Both the position numbers and the translations under genes were made by a program. Shown one piece after another: positions 27,245 to 37,603 of a DNA stretch of 64,000 bases; within the stretch, counting starts at the first letter, position 1; the number at the start of each line of letters is the position of its first letter. Source of the stretch: Calothrix sp. CSU_2_0 (GTDB lineage Bacteria; Cyanobacteriota; Cyanobacteriia; Cyanobacteriales; Nostocaceae). The stretch lies in assembly GCA_012034595.1 (NCBI GenBank), contig JAAUPE010000010.1:1-64000 (forward strand), written 5' to 3'. The notes below the pieces were generated by a model. It made no database searches and was not told where the DNA came from. It saw only the letters and a program-made list of their open reading frames with translations.

Positions 27245-27305
27245 CCAGTTTCTACGAAGAAACTGGTCGTCAAAACAACAATTTTGCATAGAAACCGAGT
27301 TTCTT
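27245..27305. repeat. GTTTCT palindromic repeats between the dynamin genes
   Basis: A 9-bp hairpin, CCAGTTTCT (27245-27253) and AGAAACTGG (27258-27266), is followed near 27289 by AGAAACCGAGTTTCT. These are copies of a short palindromic repeat and could terminate or stabilise the upstream transcript. Confidence 0.65.
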
Positions 27306-27398
27306 TGTGTAAGTCTAACCAATAAAAATAAATCAATATAATATCCCTGAATTTCTCAAAAAGTCAGGGATAAAAATAAAATATAAAAGTTAGCGAAT

Positions 27399-29695
27399 AT
27401 GCCACAATCTAAAAATTATCAACAATTAGTAGAAGCACTAATAAATACATCTAAATCACTAAATTTAGGGATAAAATCGCAATTAAATCAAGATATTTTA
27501 GCAATCTGTAACTATCTGAATAATCCTAATTTTCGGATTGCGGTATTTGGTCCTTTTAATCATGGCAAATCCACTTTATTAAATGCCATGTTAGGAAGTA
27601 AAACTTTACCGATTGATTTAATTCCGACAACTGGTGCAGCAATTACCGTTAAATATGGTAGCGATATTAGAACAAGAATTATGCTTGTTGATGGTAGTGA
27701 AATATATCGCAGTGGCACTGATATTCTTAAGCAATTTGCAATTTTAGATAATAATAGAAGAATGCGGGGTGATGTTGTTTCTGTTGAAGTCTTTTATCCT
27801 CACCCATTTTTAGAAACCGGAATTGAATTTCTCGATTTACCTGGCACAAATGACCGAGAAGCACAGGATAATTTAGTTAGAGAGCAATTATTAAGTGCCG
27901 ATTTAGTTGTTCAATTACTCGATGCTCGTAAACTAATGACATTAGGTGAACGGGAAAATTTGCGTGATTGGTTATTAGATAGAGGGATTAAAACGGTTGT
28001 TTTTGTTGCTAACTTTCTGAATTTACTAGAACCAGAAGAACAAAAAGAAGTTCAAAATAGATTACGGTTTGTCGCTGAAAGTTTTCGGGCTGAATTACCC
28101 CCTGGTTTTAGTAATTTGTATCGAGTTGATGCCTTACCTGCTTTACGTGCCAGACTTAAAGGTGATATTTCAGCAGCAAATATTAGTGGTTTAGTTGAGT
28201 TTGAAACTGCATTACAAAATATCGCAGGAATCTTAAAACAAAATAATCAAGGAGTCAGTAAACCAAGAGTTCAAGCTGTTGCTTTAAAACTTCAATTAGG
28301 ATTAAAAGAGAAAATTACCCCGATTCAAAATGAAGTTCAAAAAATCAATGAGAAAAGTAATGCTGCAAACAAGATAAAAAGAAAAGCTGAAGGATTAATT
28401 AAACAAGGTTTTACTGCTAGCATCACGAAATTACGCGAATGGTTAGCTTTGCCTAAATTACGCGAAAGATATCAAGGTGATGGTGCGATCGCATTAGCAC
28501 AGGATAATTTTTCTAGTTGGGAAAGAGAAACTTTAAAAAAAGATTTACAGGAATTACAGCAAGCAGTAACTAAATGGTTATATCAAGCTGATGATTTTTT
28601 TCAGAATGAACGACCAAATGATTTGCTAATACCCTTCCCTAAGCATCCACAAGTTACCTTACCTCCTAAAATGGTAATTCTGGCGATTTGAGTGAACCAG
28701 GTTCCCTTGCCGTTGGTAGTGGCATTGGCTGGCTTTTAGGTGGTCCTTTGGGTGCGGCAGTTTTAGGTAGTATTAGTTATTTAGTGAATAAAAATATACA
28801 ACAACAAGACGAAAAATCATCCCAGGAATCCTATCATCAGCAAGTTGCAAAATTATGTCTTGATGCGGTTGATGGGTATTTAAGCGAGTTTAGTCGTGTC
28901 GGATTATCAATCTTAGCGGAGTGCGATCGCAGTTCGGAAAGAGTGATTAAGTTTGTTGAGAGTATGGAATCATCTGACATAATTCAAAAGCGAGAAGAGT
29001 TACGATACTGGCAAGTTTGTTTAAATCAATTAAATCAAGCTTTGATAAACTGTTTGGAAATTGATATATCTGGTGATTTTCAGGTGGAAATAACAGAAAC
29101 ACAAAAAATTGGTAGTTCTCAATCTGTGTATCGTTCGCAAGGAGTAGGAATAAGAGAAGATGTGGGAACTAGAAAAACTGAAAATACAAAAGTCGAAAAT
29201 AAGCAAGTCGAAGAAATAAAAACTGAAAATAAAACTCCAAAACAACAAGTACAAGCAAGTAATTACTCGACATCTAACTTTTATAGCTCGAATGCTACTT
29301 CTACAAAATCTCTACATATTAACGATTTAGATGCAAAATTTCGGAGTTGGGAACTTGATGAGGAAATCGCGCAAATAAAAGCAAATATAGGTTCGTCGGG
29401 GAATCGAACTCAACAACATCAAAAAAATCATAGTCAAGCTAATAGTCAAGCTAATAATCAAACTAATAATCAACTGAAAACCCAAACGGAAAAAGATAAG
29501 ATTGCTCGTGGGTATGTGGTATTGGGATTGGAAAATGGTGCGACAATGAATGAGGTTAAGCAAGCTTATAAACAATTGGTGAAAAAATGGCATCCTGATT
29601 TGTTTGTTGGGAAACCGCAACAGTTACAGCAAGCACAGGAAAAGATGCGTCAAATTAATGATGCATATTCTTTATTAGGTGAATTTATTGGGTGA
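27399..29695 (+). CDS. dynamin-like GTPase with C-terminal J domain (single-base frameshift)
   Basis: Two frames (to 28691 and from about 28683) join into 765 aa if one G is added near 28682, restoring GDLSEPGSLAVGSGIGWLLG. The GTPase part has GPFNHGKST at 51-59, a switch region with PTTGAAITVKYG, and DLPGTND. G4 is degenerate (VANF for NKxD). A hydrophobic hairpin follows the junction (SGIGWLLGGPLGAAVLGSIS), then a Gln/Asn-rich linker (about 590-700) and a J domain at the end: LGLENGATMNEVKQAYKQL, then HPD in KKWHPDLF. The J domain should stimulate a DnaK/Hsp70. This suggests a dynamin coupled to chaperones, a domain order that is rare and not well described. Confidence 0.85.
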
Positions 29696-29770
29696 ATAAA
29701 TGATTTTTATCAAGCAGAGACGCGGAGAGAATATATCAAAATATTATAAAATAATATAAAATAAACTAAA

Positions 29771-30352
29771 TTACCAAATTTTACTTAAATCTAATACAAA
29801 TCCGGGTAAAATATTTTCTCCACTCATTGTTGCTGGATTATCTAAACATTCGACTTCTATTTCTGGACAATAAACATAAACTTTACGGTTTTTGCGATCG
29901 ATTAACCAACCAAGTTTAATTCCCTCTTCTTCCATATATTCTTGCATTTTCTCTTGTAATGTTTTGAGATTATCACTCGCTGACATTAATTCAATTACAA
30001 AATCGGGACAAATAGGAGCAAATTTTTTCTGCTGTTCTGAAGAGAGTAAATTCCAACGTTCTAATTTAATCCATGAAATATCGGGAGAACGTTCTGCACC
30101 AGTAGATAATGTAAATCCTGTATTAGAATCAAAACAAAGCCCAGTACCGTCTTTTTCTGACCAGACATATAACTGTCCAGCAATATTAAAGTTACGATTT
30201 CCTGTTTCCGAACCTGTTGGTGGCATTATTGATATGTCTCCATTTTTATTACGTTCAATCCGTAAATCACGATTCATCCGACAGAAGTCAAAAAATTGTT
30301 CCTCGGTCATTTTGGCAGAAGACGGAAATTGCAGTACGAGGGGGAATGACAT
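29771..30352 (-). CDS. Uma2 family (DUF820) putative endonuclease
   Basis: 193 aa. Hallmarks are GDISIMPPTGSETGNRN, the SPDISWIKLERW segment, PICPDFVIELMSASDNL with the Asp and Glu of the nuclease-like core, and the closing GENILPGFVLDLSKIW. The fold is PD-(D/E)XK-like; no function is established. It is convergent with the dynamin gene. Confidence 0.88.
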   Translation of the reverse strand: MSFPLVLQFPSSAKMTEEQFFDFCRMNRDLRIERNKNGDISIMPPTGSETGNRNFNIAGQLYVWSEKDGTGLCFDSNTGFTLSTGAERSPDISWIKLERWNLLSSEQQKKFAPICPDFVIELMSASDNLKTLQEKMQEYMEEEGIKLGWLIDRKNRKVYVYCPEIEVECLDNPATMSGENILPGFVLDLSKIW

Positions 30353-30470
30353 AATCGTAATTTCCTTTTAACTTCAAATCTTTGATTCAACCAGTTTATT
30401 TCTCTATTTTGACTCCTAAAATGAAAGAGTGGACATTAAATCCACCCTTTACAAAAAATCATATGAAGAT

Positions 30471-31109
30471 TTATTTATTTGGCTGAGGAGTCATCCGTAA
30501 ATATGGTTTAACTTCTTGATAGCCTTTGGGAAATTTTTGCTTGAGAACTTCTGGGTCTTTCAAAGAAGGTACAATTACACAATCATCGCCATCTTTCCAG
30601 TCTGCGGGGGTAGCAACGCTGTAATTGTCGGTAAGTTGCAACGAATCAACCACACGCAAAATTTCATCAAAATTACGTCCAGTGCTGGGAGGATAGGTAA
30701 ACGAAAGACGCAATTTCTTATTAGGGTCAATCACAAATACCGATCGCACCGTCACAGTTTCAGCTGCGTTGGGGTGAATCATATCATAAAGTGTCGAAAC
30801 TTTACGGTCGGGGTCTGCCAAAATTGGATAATTTAACGCAGTACCTTGAGTTTCTTCAATGTCACCAACCCAACCATTGTGGGATTCCACATCATCAACG
30901 CTAAGTGCGATCGCTTTGACATTTCGCTTATCAAATTCGGGTTTGAGTTTTGCCACAGTTCCTAATTCGGTAGTGCAAACTGGGGTAAAATCAGCAGGGT
31001 GAGAGAACAATATTACCCAACTATTGCCAGCCCAATCATAGAAATTGATTTCACCGTGGGTCGATGCTTGGGTAAAGTTGGGTACTATATCACCTAAACG
31101 GAGAGCCAT
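30471..31109 (-). CDS. 1-Cys peroxiredoxin (Prx6-type)
   Basis: 212 aa thiol peroxidase that reduces H2O2 and organic hydroperoxides. The peroxidatic Cys45 lies in HPADFTPVCTTELG, with the supporting Arg further on (TVRSVFVIDP). There is no resolving Cys near the C-terminus, and the C-terminal dimerisation extension (VKPYLRMTPQP) is that of the Prx6 class. It is monocistronic in appearance. Transcriptional control is not evident. Confidence 0.94.
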   Translation of the reverse strand: MALRLGDIVPNFTQASTHGEINFYDWAGNSWVILFSHPADFTPVCTTELGTVAKLKPEFDKRNVKAIALSVDDVESHNGWVGDIEETQGTALNYPILADPDRKVSTLYDMIHPNAAETVTVRSVFVIDPNKKLRLSFTYPPSTGRNFDEILRVVDSLQLTDNYSVATPADWKDGDDCVIVPSLKDPEVLKQKFPKGYQEVKPYLRMTPQPNK

Positions 31110-31234
31110 ACAAATTCCCTGTCAGTTACAAAGCCATACGTGTCTACTTATGAATAATGCCATAAAACACGATATTCCGATTGGGATTTAGTGGTTAGTT
31201 ACAAAATATTTAGTTATGTATCCTCAATGAAATA

Positions 31235-32409
31235 CTAAGATTTATTTATTAACTTCTGATATTCCTGGATCAGTTGACGTGCGATCGCATCCCAACTATA
31301 GTTTTCCAAAGCGTAATTTCGGGCATTATTTCCTCGATTTTTGCACTCTTCAGGGTTTTGCAAAGCTTCTTTTAGTGCATTAGTCAAAGATTCAACTTCA
31401 GTTTTCGTTACCCATCCCGACTTACTGTTATGGATTTCATGCCAAATATGAACTCCGTCGGAAATAACAACAGGTTTACCAGCTACCATTGCTTCAGCTA
31501 CGGCAATTCCAAAGTTTTCGTAATATGAAGGTAACACGAATAAATCGGCAATTTGGAGTAATGCAGATTTTAATTCACCTGTAACAAAACCAGTAATTGT
31601 TGTATGGGAATGTAATAATGAATTTTGAATTTGTTTTTGAATTCCTTCCTCATAGCTGGGGTCTTGTGGATTAGTTCCAGCAAGTATAAAATGAAATTTT
31701 AAACCTTGGGAAAGTAACTTTTCTAAAGCAGGAATTAATAAATCAAAACCCTTTTTTGGGTCAATTCGCGACATGAATAATAATAAAGATATATTTTGAG
31801 GAATTTTAAATTTCTCAAGTAAATTATTATGGCTTTGTTGTTGGGGAGGAATAACACCTAAAGGCAAAACTAAATCATGGGTTTTTACCCCAAATCTTTC
31901 TGAGACTTTTGCTTCTTGATTACTGGTAAAATGAATAGCTGCTGCCCCTGCTAAATTAGGACGTTCTAAAAGTGCTGCATAAACTTGTTTTAATTGCTTT
32001 TTTTATGTAAATCAGCAGGGTCTAAAGTTCCTAAAGGACGTAAAATATAAGGTAACTTTTCCTGACGACAAATCCTCGCAGCAAAGCTACTCACAGGTGA
32101 AAACAAAGCATGAATGTGAGCTAAATCATATTCCCTAGCATGTTGTTTTAGCCAATTAAGTAAATCTAGAGAAAACTTATAGCGACGAAACGGAGAACAG
32201 CGAAAATAAATTATCTCATAACCATCTTTTTGTATAGGTCGATTTAAAAGAACATCCAAAGACTTTTGACCATTATCACCATTACTATCAGTAGTTAAAA
32301 TTGTAACTTTTACACCTTCTTTTACTAAAGCTGGTGCTAGTCCTAATACCATTTGACTTGGACCACCATAAATTAATGAAATTGAGGGAACAATCTGTAA
32401 AATTTTCAT
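31235..32409 (-). CDS. GT4 glycosyltransferase, HpsP-like (single-base frameshift)
   Basis: About 391 aa after repair. The N-terminal half (SLIYGGPSQMVLGLAPAL, ADLH) stops at 31990 after an A7 run on the coding strand (31998-32004 on the plus strand). One extra A restores HKKKQLKQVYAALLERPNLA and links to the C-terminal half with FMSRIDPKKGFDLLIPALEK and LPSYYENFGIAVAEAMVAGK, the GT4 nucleotide-sugar site. Two-Rossmann GT-B enzyme acting at the cytoplasmic membrane. It is last in a five-gene exopolysaccharide locus. From memory, such GT4 proteins in this order are named HpsP in hormogonium polysaccharide loci; this is tentative. Confidence 0.85.
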
Positions 32410-32629
32410 TTATTAGTTATAAATTAGGAGTTAGGAGTTAGGTTTCTGGAGACGTTCCACCGGAACGTCTTTACGAGGGTTCTAGCTGTATTTCTGGTCT
32501 GAACCGTAGTTTGCTACTGCTCCGCAGTACCGTATTGAGGAGTTATTAATTAGGAATTAGGAATTAGGAATTAGGAATACTTAACTCTAATCAAATTTCC
32601 AATGCTCAATGCCCAATTCCCAATGCCCA
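32410..32629. repeat. heptamer repeats and a 9-bp hairpin
   Basis: AGTTAGG heptamers lie at about 32424-32442 and TTAGGAA heptamers at about 32549-32578. Between them is a hairpin, AGACGTTCC (32450-32458) and GGAACGTCT (32462-32470). This repeat block separates two glycosyltransferase genes of one locus. Confidence 0.75.
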
Positions 32630-33802
32630 TTAATAATTAACTAATTCTTGATAAAATTCTAATTGCTGTTTTGCCAAAGCCTTATTTGTATATTGTGACA
32701 TTGCCTTTGCATAACCCAACTGTCCCAAATTATGAGCTAATTCAGGATTATCCATCAATTGCATCAAACAATTAGCAAGAGCTTCCACATTACCTTCAGG
32801 AAAAACCATCCCAGTATCCCCAATCACGTGAGGAATCTCACCAGAATCCGAACCAATTACAGGAACTTGACATCCCATGGCTTCGATAATTACATGACCA
32901 AATTGCTCCTTCCAACCAACAGAAGTCAAAGTTTTAAACTTATAAGTAGTCTCAGATGGTAAAACTAAAGTACTCATCAAATTAATATACTTAGAAACTT
33001 CATCATGTGCCACACTTTCAACTAAAATAATTCGGTCTTGAAGATTATTCTCAACCGCTTTTCGCATTAATTCTGCTTTTAATTCACCTCTACCTAACAA
33101 CAAACACTTCCAATCTTTATCTTTGATACTTGCTAAAGCATCAAAAAGCGTCAAAATCCCCTTTTCCGGCACAAATCGACCAACAAAACCAATTACAAAC
33201 TCACCCAATTTAATCCCCAAACTCTCTGCCAAATCTGGTTGTAATTTCGGAGCAAACAAAACTTCATCAATTCCCAACTGAGGCATAACTTTAATTGCCC
33301 CTTTGTAGTTGCGATCGCGTAAAATTTCCGCACCATCTTGATTACCAGAAATAACCCCATGAGTATGACTAAGATTATACTTTTCCAGTGATGATATGGG
33401 AAATTTGAGTTTGTAAGGTAAATTCCACCAAGTAAAAAAGAGGTTTTTTGCATTTAATCCCAACAACTTATTTAAAGTAATCATTTGGGCATAAGCTAAA
33501 CCTTTAGAACCTTGTTCAACTTGGATAATATTGGGTCGATATTTTTTAAATACTGAAATTAAATCTGTTCCAAATGTTAGTAATCCTTGATGATTTTCGC
33601 TAAAATTAGATACCGGAACTATTCTGAATTTACCTTCGTCTTTAAATTGAGTTTCAATAATTTTACTTTGTACACCGCCAGGATTCCAACGTTTAGGAAC
33701 AACAACTGTTACCTCCGTATTTGGTTCTAGTTGAGATAAAGCACGCAATTTTTCACAATTTAAATCAACTATATAAGTATGACTGGCAACTAGAATCTTC
33801 AT
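32630..33802 (-). CDS. GT4 glycosyltransferase, HpsO-like
   Basis: 390 aa GT-B enzyme. It starts MKILVASHTYIVD and has the donor-site stretch IGFVGRFVPEKGILTLFDAL, then LLGRGELKAEL, and the Glu-rich motif near FGHVIIEAMGCQVPVIGSDSG. It should add a sugar to a lipid-linked oligosaccharide. The next gene upstream is the GT8, 26 bp away on the same strand, so they are one transcript. The name HpsO is suggested by position only. Confidence 0.88.
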   Translation of the reverse strand: MKILVASHTYIVDLNCEKLRALSQLEPNTEVTVVVPKRWNPGGVQSKIIETQFKDEGKFRIVPVSNFSENHQGLLTFGTDLISVFKKYRPNIIQVEQGSKGLAYAQMITLNKLLGLNAKNLFFTWWNLPYKLKFPISSLEKYNLSHTHGVISGNQDGAEILRDRNYKGAIKVMPQLGIDEVLFAPKLQPDLAESLGIKLGEFVIGFVGRFVPEKGILTLFDALASIKDKDWKCLLLGRGELKAELMRKAVENNLQDRIILVESVAHDEVSKYINLMSTLVLPSETTYKFKTLTSVGWKEQFGHVIIEAMGCQVPVIGSDSGEIPHVIGDTGMVFPEGNVEALANCLMQLMDNPELAHNLGQLGYAKAMSQYTNKALAKQQLEFYQELVNY

Positions 33803-33828
33803 CTGCTTTCTACAGGGTAAAAGAGTAA

Positions 33829-34704
33829 TTATGAATGTTTGAGCTTGCGAAAAGAACTATTAAAAGAACGAATCACAAATAAAGTAAGATAACGAATGGC
33901 AGATAAAATTTGCTTGGAGTTTTTAGGGAAGGTTGGAGTCGAACTTGCCCACATAGACTTTTTAAGATAAGTCCAGTACAGTTCTTTTTGAGTGTCCATA
34001 CACCAAACTTGCCAAGGTTTTAATGAACCGACAAAATGAATAATTACAGACTCTTGATTGACTTGTGATTGGTTAGAATATGCGTCAACTAAGGAATTCC
34101 ACCTTGAATCTAAATTGATGTAGTTACCATCAATTATTTTGTTTAATGCATCTTGATCCCAGTATTTAATCATTTCCGGATAATTACGGATAAATTCAAT
34201 TGCTTTTAATCCTATCTCTTCACGTCGCCAATAATCCAAATTAATTAACATTACTCCGGAATTAAAATAATAATTCCCTTGTAGTTGTAACCTCTGCTTA
34301 GTAGTAATAGCTTTACCACCACATGCTGCTACTGGATAGTTGGTGATATCTAGATTAAACAGTTCATCTACAGAACTATTTACTACTAAGTCTGAATCTA
34401 AGTACAGAATTTTATTGAGTGTATTGGGTAAGACATCTGCTGCTAATAAGCGAAAGTAATTAGCAGCAGATGCGTGTGCTGTAACCTTCAGCCCGTAAAA
34501 CTCTTCAATATTAATTTTATAAATACAAACTTCAACTTTGTAATTTTGGCTAATTTCATCCAATTTTTGCTTTAAATTGTCGCTTAATTTATCAATTATT
34601 ATATGTATTTTACTGACTTCTCCAAAATTGTTGATCAGAAGAGATGTAACTGAGACCCCAAAATGTTGTTCGTACCTTTCATCAAAGCAAAATAGAATTT
34701 CCAT
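33829..34704 (-). CDS. GT8 family glycosyltransferase
   Basis: 291 aa GT-A enzyme of the LgtC/glycogenin type. The metal-binding DxD is in KILYLDSDLVVNSSVDELF; YYFNSGVMLINLDYWR and DQDALNKII are also conserved. Near the end, VIIHFVGSLKPWQ is the usual C-terminal His motif. A short basic, hydrophobic tail may touch the membrane. It probably transfers galactose or glucose in the exopolysaccharide locus. Confidence 0.9.
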   Translation of the reverse strand: MEILFCFDERYEQHFGVSVTSLLINNFGEVSKIHIIIDKLSDNLKQKLDEISQNYKVEVCIYKINIEEFYGLKVTAHASAANYFRLLAADVLPNTLNKILYLDSDLVVNSSVDELFNLDITNYPVAACGGKAITTKQRLQLQGNYYFNSGVMLINLDYWRREEIGLKAIEFIRNYPEMIKYWDQDALNKIIDGNYINLDSRWNSLVDAYSNQSQVNQESVIIHFVGSLKPWQVWCMDTQKELYWTYLKKSMWASSTPTFPKNSKQILSAIRYLTLFVIRSFNSSFRKLKHS

Positions 34705-34769
34705 GTTTTTTTTGTTAGTGATTGTATCAGTAAAATAATTTTGACTAATGAATTGATTACTGCCGATTA

Positions 34770-35804
34770 TTAGCTTTTATTAGCTATCGATTTCAAAAAC
34801 AATTCATCTTGCTGACTAAAAATTTGTCCATTATTCCAAATCGATTGCATCAATCTACCAAGTGCGATCACAAATGCAATTACGTAGAAGATAAATCGAG
34901 TCAATATCTTGATTGAAGAACTACTTTTGTAGCAAGGGGGATGCCCAAGAACGTGGCAGTCAAATAGTTTGGTGAAAAAACGACAGCATTGTATGGGTGT
35001 GAGATTTTTAAGACCCATGAAAAAGTGATTGTGGTAAAAAGTTATTTGATATTTGAATGAGCGTATGCCAATATCGTGACATCCACCAGTTTCCTCACCT
35101 ATATGCACTAAATGAGCTTCCGGGTCATACCAAATCTTGTATCCAGTTTGACGTATTCTCAAACAAAAATCCGATTCTTCACGTACAGCACTACCGCGAA
35201 ATCTTTCATCAAAATGCAAACCATACTTCTCAAAAAGTTCACGACGAAATGACATATTACAACCCCTTGCTGTTAATACTTCTTGGGGTTTCACTGTATG
35301 AACTAAATCAATATAATACCAAGCAATACCGGGGTCCATTGCTTGCGCTGGGAGGTATTCGATTGTTTTGTCATTATTATAATTCTTATCTCCTTGGGTG
35401 CGTCCTTGAGCAGCATCCTCCATTTTCATCCGGTCAAAAACACGTCCCGCAACTGCACCAACTTCAGGTTTTTCCAGATAATTTTTAGCATGTGCTTTTA
35501 AAAAACCCGATTCGAGCTTGACATCATCATCAAGAAATAGAATTATCTCACCTACAGAGCGTCTAACTGCATAATTTCTCGCACCTGGTAAACTCGCCCA
35601 ACTAATACGAAACCATTTAATTTTATCACTGTCAGCTAGTTCTTTTAAATAGCTTTCAATCTCAGGTTTATGCTGAGGGGTTTGGTCTACAACTATGATT
35701 TCATAATTTGGATAATCTTGCTTCAAAGCATCTTCAATACTGTCACGTAAGGGTTCTTCACGTCCATAGGTGGGAATAATTACTGAAATAGAAGGTAAAT
35801 TCAT
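34770..35804 (-). CDS. GT2 family glycosyltransferase, HpsN-like
   Basis: 344 aa GT-A enzyme. It opens with SVIIPTYGREEPLRDSIEDA and has the IILFLDDDVKLESGFLKAHA acidic motif, a cysteine-containing RGCNMSFRRELFEKYG acceptor-site segment, and a late hydrophobic segment (about 305-325) that should anchor it to the membrane. It lies between the GT8 and polymerase genes on the same strand. A 143-aa open frame on the opposite strand is a shadow. Confidence 0.88.
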   Translation of the reverse strand: MNLPSISVIIPTYGREEPLRDSIEDALKQDYPNYEIIVVDQTPQHKPEIESYLKELADSDKIKWFRISWASLPGARNYAVRRSVGEIILFLDDDVKLESGFLKAHAKNYLEKPEVGAVAGRVFDRMKMEDAAQGRTQGDKNYNNDKTIEYLPAQAMDPGIAWYYIDLVHTVKPQEVLTARGCNMSFRRELFEKYGLHFDERFRGSAVREESDFCLRIRQTGYKIWYDPEAHLVHIGEETGGCHDIGIRSFKYQITFYHNHFFMGLKNLTPIQCCRFFTKLFDCHVLGHPPCYKSSSSIKILTRFIFYVIAFVIALGRLMQSIWNNGQIFSQQDELFLKSIANKS

Positions 35805-35941
35805 TTTCTGATTTATCGATTATTGATTATTAGTTATTGGCTATTAATTGGGTTGATGAGCATATTTTTCAATCTACTAACTAACTTTTGATTGTTTATT
35901 TCAACTCCTTACTCATGTACAGACTATCCATCAGGTCATCT

Positions 35942-37603
35942 CTACGTTTTTTTCTTATTCTTCTTACCTATTTTCCCTTGCACCCTTTCCGCTTGCTCTT
36001 CCTGAAGTCGCTCTAACCTGTCAATTTCTGGTAGTTTTAAAAGAATTCCAGCACCAAACCAGTAGTAAACAGCCACTGGATCGACATCCAGAGGATAGTA
36101 ATAAGTGTTGTAGCTAATAAACAATATAAACACCCACATAGCTGCTCCGTAACTGCGGAAATTACGGTTTTTTATAGAACGATAAGTACGGAAGCAAATT
36201 ACTGTTAAAGTTGTTACTAGTGCTAAAAAGCCAAGTACGCCGATTAAACCGACTTCATGCATCACTTTTGGATAGTATGTTTCTACTAGTTTGGTGTCGC
36301 CAAAAGCACGGGCTGAGTTAGTGGCACGTCCTAATCCATTTCCAAGAGGTCCATCCAGGTTTTTCCAAATATCTTCAAACTGCTGGGTGATAAATTCGTA
36401 GGGGGGTGAAGCTTCCCAACGTCCAACAAAACTTTCTGTTCGCTCTTGAACCACCGTTGGATTACTTACGATCGCACCTCCCAAAATCAACGCGAGTCCA
36501 CCAAATACTGGTATAAAACGCTTTAAATTCGCTAACTGACCTGTAAGTATGAGACAAAGTATAAAACATGTAGGAACTAAGGCTAAAGCGATACGCTGTC
36601 CAGAGATAACCGCGTTGACAAATACCAGTGCCATCGAACCTAAGCCGACACCTCTCCACAAAATTGAGGGGTCAGAAAATCCAGTTGCAAATGCAAAAAA
36701 CGTACTGGAAATGAGAAACCAAGCCCACTGCCAAGGTGCTACAAAGGTTCCTGGTAAACGAATCATCCCTTGTGACGGGCTGTAAACTAAGGAACCACCA
36801 AAATAACAACGAGCTTCGAGTGTTGCTTTGAATAATGCTGCACCTTCGGCATCATCAGTCCCTTTACAAACTCCAACTAAAAGTAGACCGTACTGAATTA
36901 TACCGAGAACACAACATATAAAAATCAACACAACTTGCAGGCGTGTTATTCGTAAAAAATCTTTTTTGTTGCGAATAGTATAATAAAAACAACTAATTAA
37001 CGGTACATAACCTAAAAATACTTTGAGTCCTAAAATTCCCATCCCAATAGGAAATTCTTTGAGAACTGGTTTAAATGGGACTGGGGGAGGAGGGTTAAAC
37101 TGTTGCGAACCGTTGACAAATAATAGCGTCATCACACAACAACCCAGGAGAATAAATAGGGGTGTTTTGATTCCTTGGGGTATGAGAAGAGGCAAGCGTT
37201 GCTTTTTCAGGTTTTGCCACAACCCAATTAAGGCTGGGATGTAGAAAGCGTCTTTCGCTAGCTGCAAGATGGGACTGTTGCCAATGTAGTAAGTTATGGT
37301 TCCACCGATTGGTACGTAAACAAGGAAAGCTATTAAAGCTTGATTTGGGTATTTGTAACATAGGGACAAGATAATGACTGATAGAACACCGGGAACGGCA
37401 GCTTTGATACCGCCAACTAGGAATAGTATTAAACCCAGAAATAAACCACCACCACCAGCCGCAGAGAGTAAATTGATAAGTTCTTTTTTCGCTTGGGCTG
37501 CTTTACGTTTTTGAATTAAACTTTGTTTTAAGTCAATAGTTGAGTTTTCAGTCTCAGATTTAGGTTGTTTTTTAGATTTAGATTTAGATTTACTTTTTGC
37601 CAT
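35942..37603 (-). CDS. hpsL: polysaccharide polymerase/ligase-like membrane protein, HpsL-like
   Basis: 553 aa with about ten to eleven membrane helices and a Lys/Ser-rich N-terminus (MAKSKSKSKSKKQPKSE) and Lys-rich C-terminus, both cytoplasmic. The long loop around residues 380-440 (VVQERTESFVGRWEA...GLGRATNSARAFG) resembles the periplasmic catalytic loop of Wzy/O-antigen-ligase proteins. The sequence matches what I remember of HpsL of the hormogonium polysaccharide system, which in Nostoc is needed for gliding. It is the first gene of the locus hpsL-GT2-GT8-GT4-GT4. The symbol is from memory and should be treated as probable. Confidence 0.75.
   Translation of the reverse strand: MAKSKSKSKSKKQPKSETENSTIDLKQSLIQKRKAAQAKKELINLLSAAGGGGLFLGLILFLVGGIKAAVPGVLSVIILSLCYKYPNQALIAFLVYVPIGGTITYYIGNSPILQLAKDAFYIPALIGLWQNLKKQRLPLLIPQGIKTPLFILLGCCVMTLLFVNGSQQFNPPPPVPFKPVLKEFPIGMGILGLKVFLGYVPLISCFYYTIRNKKDFLRITRLQVVLIFICCVLGIIQYGLLLVGVCKGTDDAEGAALFKATLEARCYFGGSLVYSPSQGMIRLPGTFVAPWQWAWFLISSTFFAFATGFSDPSILWRGVGLGSMALVFVNAVISGQRIALALVPTCFILCLILTGQLANLKRFIPVFGGLALILGGAIVSNPTVVQERTESFVGRWEASPPYEFITQQFEDIWKNLDGPLGNGLGRATNSARAFGDTKLVETYYPKVMHEVGLIGVLGFLALVTTLTVICFRTYRSIKNRNFRSYGAAMWVFILFISYNTYYYPLDVDPVAVYYWFGAGILLKLPEIDRLERLQEEQAERVQGKIGKKNKKKT

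Noticed and set aside
29892-30371. 159-aa plus-strand frame
   Set aside because: Antisense shadow of the Uma2 gene.
35057-35488. 143-aa plus-strand frame
   Set aside because: Antisense shadow of the GT2 gene, which has all family motifs.
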